The notes under the pieces were generated by a model. The model saw only the letters and a program-made list of their open reading frames with translations. It was not told the DNA's origin and did not search any database. Below, piece after piece: positions 5,727-11,005 of a stretch of 11,005 nucleotides of DNA (within the stretch, counting starts at the first letter, position 1; each line of letters begins with the position of its first letter). Origin of the DNA: Burkholderiaceae bacterium (GTDB lineage Bacteria; Pseudomonadota; Gammaproteobacteria; Burkholderiales; Burkholderiaceae); NCBI GenBank assembly GCA_030151165.1, contig JASLEM010000422.1, positions 1 to 11,005 of the forward strand. Reading direction: 5' to 3'. Position numbers and translations under genes: made by a program.

Positions 5727-5756
5727 CATTGGAACTTCCGACATGGAGGCTTCCGA
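5727..5756 (+). repeat. Tandem 15-base imperfect repeat over a ribosome site
   Basis: CATTGGAACTTCCGA (5727-5741) is followed directly by CATGGAGGCTTCCGA (5742-5756), identical at 11 of 15 positions. The second copy contains the GGAGG ribosome site and ends on the first base of the start codon of the secreted-protein gene. The first copy contains the palindrome GGAACTTCC. It may be a local duplication or a two-copy protein-binding site. Confidence 0.5.
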
Positions 5757-6250
5757 TGCACCCCCGCTCCGTCCGTTTTTACCGCGTTTTCTCCGCGCTC
5801 GCGCTGCTCGCCGCCAGCGTGTCCGCCACGGCCGTCCACGCGCAGCCGCGCCCGCTCAGCGAGGCCGAGATGAGCGGCGTGCGCGGCGCCGACGGCTCGA
5901 TCCTGGCCGGCCTCGCGCCGGGGTCGTCGTCGCAGGGCAGCCAGAACGATTTCAGCAAGGGCATCGCCGCCGCGTTCTCGAGCAGCACCGGCGCGACGCT
6001 GCTGACCCCCGCCGAGTTCGCCACCGCGCTGACCGGCACCGGCATGACACCCGGCATGTTCGCGAGCTACGACGGCCAGCCGGTCGCGCAGATCAAGGTC
6101 GACGCGGCGCCGGTGACGTTCAGCTTCGACATCTCGCAGATCCTGCAGTCCACGACCGGCCTCTCGTACAGCGGCCCGTCGATGGGCACGATCACGCTGA
6201 AGGACTTCGACGCCCGCGGCACCACGATCTGGGTCTGGCAGCACCACTGA
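5756..6250 (+). CDS. Secreted protein of unknown function
   Basis: A 164-residue protein that I do not recognise as a named family. Residues 1-29 form a clear Sec signal peptide: basic start (MHPRSVRFYR), hydrophobic core (VFSALALLAASVSATA) and cleavage after VHA. Soon after the cleavage site comes PLSEAEMSGVRGADGS (33-48). It resembles the LS-x-x-EL-x-x-V-x-G-x-x-G segment seen right after the signal peptide in some proteobacterial exported proteins (DUF6160-like), a comparison from memory. The rest is rich in Ser, Thr, Gly and Ala, without cysteine and without a lipobox, so a soluble periplasmic or outer-membrane-associated protein is likely. The C-terminus is GTTIWVWQHH. The ATG at 5756 has a strong GGAGG site 6 bases before it; a TTG 27 bases upstream would spoil the signal peptide. 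It converges on xerD, 18 bases away. Confidence 0.82.
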   Translation: MHPRSVRFYRVFSALALLAASVSATAVHAQPRPLSEAEMSGVRGADGSILAGLAPGSSSQGSQNDFSKGIAAAFSSSTGATLLTPAEFATALTGTGMTPGMFASYDGQPVAQIKVDAAPVTFSFDISQILQSTTGLSYSGPSMGTITLKDFDARGTTIWVWQHH

Positions 6251-6268
6251 TCGCGGCTCGCCCGCCCG

Positions 6269-7282
6269 CTATCCGCGCGGGTGGTGCTTCGCGTGCAGCT
6301 GGCGCAGCCGCTCGCGCGCGACGTGGGTGTAGATCGTCGTCGTCGAGATGTCCGCGTGCCCCAGCAGCAACTGCACGGCGCGCAGGTCGGCGCCGTGGTT
6401 GAGCAGGTGCGTCGCGAACGCGTGGCGCAGCGTGTGCGGCGAGATCGGTACCTGGATGCCGGCCATCAGCGCGTACTTCTTGACGAGGTTCCAGAACATC
6501 TGGCGCGTCATCGCGGCCGCGCGCACGGTGACGAACAGTGCGTCGCTGCGGCGCCCGGCCAGCAGGTCGCCGCGCGCCGAGTCGAGCCAGGCCTCGAGCC
6601 AGCGCCGTGCCTCGTCGCCGAACGGCACGAGGCGCTCTTTCGCGCCCTTGCCCGTCACGCGGACGACGCCGTCGGCCAGGCTCAGGTGGACCAGCTTGAG
6701 CTCGACGAGCTCGCTCACGCGCAGCCCGCTCGCATACATGAGCTCCAGCATCGCGCGGTCGCGCGCGCCGAGCGGCGTGTCGATCGCGGGCGCGGCCAGC
6801 AGCGCGTCGACCTGCGCCTCGCTGAGCGTCTTCGGCACGCGCATCGCCTGGCGCGCGGGGCGCAACCGCAGCGTCGGATCCTCGGTCGCCGCGTGCTCGC
6901 GCAGGGCCCAGCGGTAGAAGCGTCGGAACACGGCGAGCCGCCGGTTCGCGCTCGTCGCCTTGCTGCCCGCGTGGCGCGCGAGCATGTAGCCCTGGACGTC
7001 GACGGCGCGCGCCTGCGCGAGGTCGCGCGCCTCGGTCTCCGACAGCCACGCCGCGAACAGCGACAGGTCGCGCCGGTACGCCGCCAGCGAGTTGCGCGCG
7101 AGGCCGTCCTCCAGCCACAGCGCGTCGAGGAAACGGTCGGCCACCGCCTGGCTGCGCTGCATCGCGGCCGACAGCGACGCGGCGGGCGATGCGTCGACCT
7201 TGGCGGCCTTCACGACCTTCTTCGCCGCCGGGCCCTTCGGCTTGCGCGGCTTTGCCGGCGCGGCGTCGTCGCCCAAGCTCAA
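6269..7282 (-). CDS. xerD: Site-specific tyrosine recombinase XerD
   Basis: The 337-residue tyrosine recombinase that, with XerC, resolves chromosome dimers at dif. The N-terminal SAM-like core-binding domain (about 45-130, starting FLDALWLEDG) and the catalytic domain (about 150-330) match E. coli XerD closely. Catalytic residues are Arg188 (GLRVSEL), Lys212 (TGKGAKERLVP), His283 and Arg286 (SPHTLRHAFATHLL), His309 (LLGHADIS) and Tyr318 (TIYTHV). The typical end RLRQLHAKHHPRG is present. E. coli XerD has 298 residues; here about 40 extra Lys/Ala/Pro-rich residues precede the domain. The annotated start is TTG, overlapping the stop of the upstream gene as TTGA with no ribosome site. A GTG at 7213 behind GAAGAAGG, or the ATG of Met42, are other possible starts, so the 5' end is uncertain. 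It is the last gene of the queG operon. Confidence 0.95.
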   Translation of the reverse strand: MSLGDDAAPAKPRKPKGPAAKKVVKAAKVDASPAASLSAAMQRSQAVADRFLDALWLEDGLARNSLAAYRRDLSLFAAWLSETEARDLAQARAVDVQGYMLARHAGSKATSANRRLAVFRRFYRWALREHAATEDPTLRLRPARQAMRVPKTLSEAQVDALLAAPAIDTPLGARDRAMLELMYASGLRVSELVELKLVHLSLADGVVRVTGKGAKERLVPFGDEARRWLEAWLDSARGDLLAGRRSDALFVTVRAAAMTRQMFWNLVKKYALMAGIQVPISPHTLRHAFATHLLNHGADLRAVQLLLGHADISTTTIYTHVARERLRQLHAKHHPRG

Positions 7283-7932
7283 CCCGGCGTGCCGAGCATG
7301 CCGGCCTTCATGCGCGGATCGATCGCGCGGTCGCCGATGAAGATGTTCAGCAGCGCGGCGTAGAGGTCGGCGCCCGGCACCGGCCGGCCGACCTTCCTGC
7401 CGTTCAACGTCATCGTGAGGCCGACGTCCGGTGCGAAGTCGAGGTTGACGACGTCGCCCTTCTTCACGTCGCCGACGCTGCGCAGCGTGCGGTCGAAGTC
7501 GTCGATGCGCGACTGCATCGCCGCGACCTGCTCGGGCGGCATGCGCTTGGCGATGCCGCCGGTGAAGGCCTTCGCGAACTCGTCGGACGGGCCGTCCATC
7601 AGCATGCGCACCTGCAGCCGCTTCGGCCCGGTCTGCGCGAGGATGTCGGCACCGCTCGCGCTCCTGGCGGGCAGGTAGAGGCCGGCCAGGTAGACCTTGT
7701 AGATCAGCGCCGAGCGCAGGCCGACGCCGTTCAGCTGCAGGTCGGTGTCGGCGACCTTCGCGGCGCCGGCGAAGGTCTGGCCTTCCATCGTGATCGGCGC
7801 GGCGGCGTAGACGCTGGGCACGAACACGAGCGCCGCCAGCGCGAGCAGCGCGACGCCGACGAGGCCCTGCACGACCGCGCGCACGGCGCGGACGAAGCGG
7901 CGCGTGGTGACGCCGTGTGAACTTCGAATCAT
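7279..7932 (-). CDS. Chalcone-isomerase-like exported protein
   Basis: A 217-residue protein of the chalcone isomerase-like family (Chalcone_3 type). After a basic start (MIRSSHGVTTRRFVRAVRAV), residues 21-42 form a hydrophobic signal or anchor ending VYA, so it is exported to the periplasm or membrane-bound. The domain begins TMEGQTFAGAAKV and has the family block LNGVGLRSALIYKVYLAGLY, then LMDGPSDEFAKAF, KGDVVNLDF and a GADLYAALLNIFIGDRAID end. In bacteria this fold is not thought to act on flavonoids, and its function is unknown. The ATG at 7932 has an excellent AGGAG site 6 bases before it; the longer open frame upstream only reads queG in another frame. It starts 35 bases after queG and its stop overlaps the annotated xerD start. 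Confidence 0.9.
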   Translation of the reverse strand: MIRSSHGVTTRRFVRAVRAVVQGLVGVALLALAALVFVPSVYAAAPITMEGQTFAGAAKVADTDLQLNGVGLRSALIYKVYLAGLYLPARSASGADILAQTGPKRLQVRMLMDGPSDEFAKAFTGGIAKRMPPEQVAAMQSRIDDFDRTLRSVGDVKKGDVVNLDFAPDVGLTMTLNGRKVGRPVPGADLYAALLNIFIGDRAIDPRMKAGMLGTPG

Positions 7933-7967
7933 CTCGTTCTCCTGGAGCGGGGCCGACGGGCGACCCC

Positions 7968-9104
7968 TCACTCGTTCAACGCGCCGGCCCCGGGGTCGGA
8001 CGACGGCGCGGACGACAGCGCCCACTGTAGGTGCTCGCGCAACAGCGCGCTGGCGTCGGGCCATGCGGCCCGCAGCGCGGCCTCGATCGGCGCGCGCGGC
8101 TCGCCGGCGTGCAGCGCATTGCCGAGCGCGACCGCGAGATTCCGCCGCCATCTCGCATGGCCGATACGGCGGATCGGCGAGCCTTCGGTGCGCTTCAGGA
8201 ACTCGTCCTCCGTCCACGCGAACAGCTCCAGCAGCGTCGGCTCGGCCCAGTCGGTGCGCTCTGCAAAGTCAGGTAAAGGGCTGCGGCGCGCGAACTTGTT
8301 CCAGGGGCAGACGACCTGGCAATCGTCGCAGCCGTAGATGCGGTTGCCCATCGCGCGGCGGAATTCGAGCGGGATCGGCCCGTCGTTCTCGATCGTCAGG
8401 TACGAGATGCAGCGCCGCGCGTCGAGCCGTTGCGGCGCGACGATGGCCTGCGTCGGGCAGACGTCGATGCACGACGTGCAGCGCCCGCAATGCGCCTCGG
8501 CGGCGGCCGTGAGCGGCAGCGCGAGGTCGACGAAGATCTCGCCGAGGAAGAACATCGAGCCGGCGTCGCGCGCGAGCAGCAGCGTGTGCTTGCCGCGCCA
8601 GCCCAGGCCGGTGCGCGATGCGAGTTCGACCTCCAGCACCGGCGCCGAATCGGTGAAGCAGCGATGGCCCAGCGGGCCGATCTCGTCGGCGAGGCGGTCG
8701 GCGAGCTGCTGCAGGCGGTGGCGCAGCACCTTGTGATAGTCGCGGCCCCGCGCATAGACCGACACCACCGCCTCGCCCGGCCGCGCCAGCCGCGCCTCTT
8801 CCTCGGCCTGCCAGTCGGGCCCGCGCGAGGCCGGCAGGTAGTCCATGCGCGCCGTGATCACGCGCACCGTGCCCGGGTGCAGTTCGGCGGGCCGTGCGCG
8901 CTTCATGCCGTGCGCGGCCATGTAGCCCATGCTGCCGTGGAAGCCGGCCTCGAGCCACGCGCGCAGGCCGTCCTCGGCGTCGTCGCCGAGATCGACCTCG
9001 GCGACGCCGATCTGTGAGAATCCGAGCTCCCGCGCCCAGGTTTCGAGGCGCTGCAAGAGAGCGAGTCCCGGGGCATCGGCCCCGACGTCATGACGCAGCA
9101 ACAT
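7968..9104 (-). CDS. queG: Epoxyqueuosine reductase QueG
   Basis: The 378-residue cytoplasmic enzyme that catalyses the last step of queuosine formation, reducing epoxyqueuosine in the wobble position of GUN-anticodon tRNAs with cobalamin and two [4Fe-4S] clusters. The cluster cysteines are visible as CGRCTSCIDVCP (Cys206, 209, 212, 216) together with Cys232 (RRCISYLTIE) and CDDCQVVCPWN (Cys259, 262, 266). The substrate-site Asp152 lies in FTDSAPVLE, and GRDYHK, GLGWRGKHTLLL and MGNRIYGC are all conserved. Length and ends match E. coli QueG (379 residues). The start ATG overlaps the divergent tsaE start by 15 bases. No Shine-Dalgarno precedes it, while TAGAAT on the minus strand (9116-9111) lies six bases upstream and could act as a -10 for a leaderless mRNA, though no -35 matches. 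It is the first gene of queG-CHI-xerD. Confidence 0.96.
   Translation of the reverse strand: MLLRHDVGADAPGLALLQRLETWARELGFSQIGVAEVDLGDDAEDGLRAWLEAGFHGSMGYMAAHGMKRARPAELHPGTVRVITARMDYLPASRGPDWQAEEEARLARPGEAVVSVYARGRDYHKVLRHRLQQLADRLADEIGPLGHRCFTDSAPVLEVELASRTGLGWRGKHTLLLARDAGSMFFLGEIFVDLALPLTAAAEAHCGRCTSCIDVCPTQAIVAPQRLDARRCISYLTIENDGPIPLEFRRAMGNRIYGCDDCQVVCPWNKFARRSPLPDFAERTDWAEPTLLELFAWTEDEFLKRTEGSPIRRIGHARWRRNLAVALGNALHAGEPRAPIEAALRAAWPDASALLREHLQWALSSAPSSDPGAGALNE
9069..9084. other. Inverted repeat next to the tsaE start
   Basis: CGGGGC (9069-9074) and GCCCCG (9079-9084) form a perfect 6-base-pair stem around ATCG, ending five bases before the tsaE ATG and inside queG codons 7-12. In mRNA it would occupy the position of a ribosome site. 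It may be a chance product of GC-rich coding sequence. Confidence 0.3.
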
Positions 9105-9581
9105 CCGCCGATTCTAGAAACTCGCCAGGCGACCTGGCGCGACGAGGCTTCTTGCCAGGCCACGGCCGCCGCGCTCGCCCGCGCGCCGGGGCTGCGCGAC
9201 GCCTTCGTCGAACTCGAGGGCCCGCTCGGTGCCGGCAAGACGACGTTCGCGCGCCACCTGCTGCAAGCGATGGGCGTCGAAGGCCGCGTCAAGAGCCCGA
9301 CGTACGCGGTCGTCGAGACCTACGAGCTGCCGCACGTCGCGATCTCGCACTTCGACTTCTACCGCTTCGACGACCCGCAGGAATGGGAGGACGCCGGCCT
9401 GCGCGACCTGTTCGGCGCGCCCGGCCTGAAGCTCGTCGAATGGGCCGAGAAGGCCGAGCCGCTGCTGCCCGTGCCCGACCTGCGCGTGACGATCACGCCA
9501 CACGACGGCACCGAACGCGCGGTCCGACTCGACGCGATGACCCCGCTGGGCAAGCAATTGCTTGACAATATCGACTCATGA
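9090..9581 (+). CDS. tsaE: tRNA t6A biosynthesis ATPase TsaE
   Basis: The 163-residue ATPase partner of the TsaB-TsaD complex that makes N6-threonylcarbamoyladenosine at position 37 of ANN-decoding tRNAs, an essential modification in many bacteria. The Walker A loop is GPLGAGKTT (44-52, Lys50). Other family blocks are VKSPTYAVVETY (67-78), HFDFYRF (87-93) and VEWAEK (116-121). The length is normal. The ATG overlaps the queG 5' end on the other strand by 15 bases, has no ribosome site, and is preceded by a GC-rich inverted repeat. No promoter-like hexamers are obvious in the queG coding region upstream. The stop overlaps the amiC start as ATGA, so amiC translation is probably coupled to it. 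Confidence 0.95.
   Translation: MTQQHPPILETRQATWRDEASCQATAAALARAPGLRDAFVELEGPLGAGKTTFARHLLQAMGVEGRVKSPTYAVVETYELPHVAISHFDFYRFDDPQEWEDAGLRDLFGAPGLKLVEWAEKAEPLLPVPDLRVTITPHDGTERAVRLDAMTPLGKQLLDNIDS
9551..9564. repeat. Perfect 14-base palindrome at the tsaE end
   Basis: CAAGCAATTGCTTG is its own reverse complement and lies 13 bases before the amiC ATG, inside the last codons of tsaE. It forces leucine codons TTG and CTT, which are unusual among the CTG/CTC codons elsewhere here. By base composition about one such palindrome is expected by chance in a window this long. Confidence 0.4.
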
Positions 9582-11005
9582 ATTTGAAGCGACGAGACGT
9601 GTTGAAGCGCGGAGGCGGCCTGGCGCTGCTCCTCGGCGCCAGCGACCTCGCCTTCGGCGCCGCCATCGTCGCCGTGCGCATCTGGCCCGCGGCCGACTAC
9701 ACGCGCGTCACGATCGAGTCCGACCAGCCGCTGTCCGCGCAGAACTTCCTCGCGGAGAATCCGTACCGGCTCGTCATCGACATCGACAAGCTCGAGCTCA
9801 GCCCCGCGCTGCGCGAGCTCGTCGGCAAGGTGCGCGCGGACGACCCGTACATCGCCGGGGTGCGCGTCGGCCAGAACCAGCCGCGCGTCGTGCGGCTCGT
9901 GCTCGACCTGAAGCAGCCCGTCGAGCCGCAGATGTTCCCGCTCGACCCGGTCGCGGCCTACCAGTACCGGCTCGTGTTCGACCTCTATCCCGCGCAGGCC
10001 CAGGATCCGATGCTCGCGCTGGTGCGCGGCAAGGAGCAGGCCGAGCGCGCCGCCGCGCAATCGGTACAGGACGCCCTCGGCGAGTTCATCGGCAAGATCC
10101 CGGGCGGCGCGAGCGCGCCGCAGGTCGGCGGGCCGCCGGTGGACGTCGCCGCGGCCGTCGTGCCGAACGCCGCCTCGGGCCCGCGCGTGGCCGAAGCGGC
10201 GTCCGCGGCCCTGCGCGGCGAAGGCGTGGCCGCCGCCGCGATCGAGCCGCAGCCGCCGTTCGTCGCGCGACCGCTCACGCCGGAAGAGAAGCGCAAGGTC
10301 GACCGCCTGCTGGTCATCGCGATCGACCCGGGCCACGGCGGCGAGGATCCCGGCGCGATCGGCCCGAGCGGGCTGAAGGAGAAGGACGTCGTCCTCGCGA
10401 TCGCGATGCAGTTGCGCGAACGCCTCAACGCCAAGCCCGGCGTGCGGGTGCTGATGACGCGCGACTCCGACTTCTTCGTGCCGCTCGGCGAGCGCGTGAG
10501 GAAGGCCGAGCGCGTGCAGGCCGACCTCTTCGTCTCGATCCACGCGGACGCGTTCTTCACGCCCGAGGCGCGCGGCGCGTCCGTCTTCGCGCTGAGCGAC
10601 CACGGCGCCAGCAGCGCCGCCGCGAGCTGGATGGCGCGGCGCGAGAACTCGGCCGACCTCGTGGGCGGCGTCAACGTCAAGGTCAAGGACGCGCAGGTCA
10701 TGCGCGCGATGCTCGACATGAGCACCACCGCGCAGATCAAGGACAGCATGAAGCTCGGCGGCGAGGTGCTGAGCCACATCGGCAAGGTCGGCAAGCTGCA
10801 CCGCGGCCAGGTCGAGCAGGCGAGCTTCGCGGTGCTGAAGGCGCCGTCCATCCCGTCGATCCTCGTCGAGACGGCGTTCATCTCGAACCCGCAGGAAGAG
10901 GACAAGCTGCGCGACCCGGACTACCGCCACCAGCTCGTCGAGGCGCTCTACACGGGCATCGACCGCTACTTCGCGAAGAACCCGCCGATCGCGCGGCATC
11001 GCGAC
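9578..11005 (+). CDS. amiC: N-acetylmuramoyl-L-alanine amidase AmiC (3' end outside window)
   Basis: The first 476 codons of a zinc amidase that cleaves septal peptidoglycan so that daughter cells can separate; the frame is still open at the right edge. A Tat signal (MNLKRRDVLKRGG, twin Arg5-Arg6, hydrophobic to about residue 27) predicts folded export to the periplasm. An AMIN domain for septal targeting covers about 30-130, then a low-complexity Ala/Pro linker (about 160-235), then the Amidase_3 domain from about 245. Zinc ligands are His253 (DPGHGGEDPGAIG), Glu268 and His322 (SIHADAF), with catalytic Glu431 (LVETAFISN). The insert with ENSADLVGGV and MLDMSTTAQIKDSMKLG is the autoinhibitory helix region that in E. 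coli is released by NlpD or EnvC. The ATG overlaps the tsaE stop (ATGA), with no ribosome site. Related genomes often have mutL next, which cannot be seen here. Confidence 0.95.
   Translation, partial: MNLKRRDVLKRGGGLALLLGASDLAFGAAIVAVRIWPAADYTRVTIESDQPLSAQNFLAENPYRLVIDIDKLELSPALRELVGKVRADDPYIAGVRVGQNQPRVVRLVLDLKQPVEPQMFPLDPVAAYQYRLVFDLYPAQAQDPMLALVRGKEQAERAAAQSVQDALGEFIGKIPGGASAPQVGGPPVDVAAAVVPNAASGPRVAEAASAALRGEGVAAAAIEPQPPFVARPLTPEEKRKVDRLLVIAIDPGHGGEDPGAIGPSGLKEKDVVLAIAMQLRERLNAKPGVRVLMTRDSDFFVPLGERVRKAERVQADLFVSIHADAFFTPEARGASVFALSDHGASSAAASWMARRENSADLVGGVNVKVKDAQVMRAMLDMSTTAQIKDSMKLGGEVLSHIGKVGKLHRGQVEQASFAVLKAPSIPSILVETAFISNPQEEDKLRDPDYRHQLVEALYTGIDRYFAKNPPIARHRD

Noticed and set aside
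5729..5755. TTG start for the secreted protein at 5729
   Set aside because: It adds nine residues in front of a complete signal peptide and has no ribosome site, while ATG 5756 has GGAGG at the right distance.
6251..6268. A terminator between the converging secreted-protein gene and xerD
   Set aside because: The 18 bases hold no stem followed by a T-run on either strand.
7933..8217. N-terminal extension of the CHI-like protein up to 8217
   Set aside because: The extra part overlaps queG in another frame, is Arg-rich shadow sequence, and would bury the signal peptide. The ATG at 7932 has a strong AGGAG site.
9562..9590. TTGACA at 9562 as the -35 of an amiC promoter
   Set aside because: No -10-like hexamer follows at 16-18 bases (TGAAGC at 17), and transcription would start after the amiC ATG.
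9359..10999. A 546-codon minus-strand open frame opposite amiC
   Set aside because: It is antisense to well-supported tsaE and amiC sequence and its translation is repetitive Arg/Asp/Leu/Val/His, without any recognisable domain.

Overview
The window is GC-rich chromosomal DNA from a betaproteobacterium, most likely in the Burkholderiales. The evidence is codon bias, the adjacent genes tsaE and a Tat-exported AmiC-type amidase divergent from queG, and the close match of XerD, QueG and TsaE to the proteobacterial proteins. There are no RNA genes, insertion sequences, phage genes or CRISPR repeats, and the order looks like settled chromosome rather than an island.

Layout. (1) Positions 1-1626, minus strand: the start of an amino-acid ABC transporter permease, its periplasmic binding protein, and a MarC-family membrane protein. 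(2) Positions 1627-3042, plus strand: a divergent intergenic region, an Lrp/AsnC regulator with a TTG start, and a NemR-like TetR regulator. The TetR gene has a near-consensus promoter placed so that its mRNA should be leaderless, and it ends in a clean intrinsic terminator. (3) Positions 3043-5666, plus strand: an SDR oxidoreductase, a DUF427 protein and an MFS efflux-type transporter, probably one transcript controlled by the TetR protein. (4) Positions 5756-6250, plus strand: a small secreted protein of unknown function with a conserved-looking motif just after its signal peptide. (5) Positions 6269-9104, minus strand: a compact queG / chalcone-isomerase-like / xerD operon. (6) From 9090 to the right edge, plus strand: tsaE and amiC, overlapping by ATGA; amiC runs off the window.

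Most of this is housekeeping: nutrient uptake, tRNA modification (queuosine by QueG, t6A by TsaE), chromosome dimer resolution (XerD) and cell separation (AmiC). The part most worth following is the TetR-SDR-DUF427-MFS module. The sequence ACGACYGTAT occurs three times that I can find, and each time in an intergenic regulatory region: upstream of marC/lrp, on the tetR promoter, and inverted on the SDR promoter. The TetR protein also keeps a Cys and a Lys at the same separation (69 residues) as the redox-switch pair of E. coli NemR. Together these suggest a small regulon for sensing and detoxifying reactive or electrophilic compounds, in which DUF427 has no known function.
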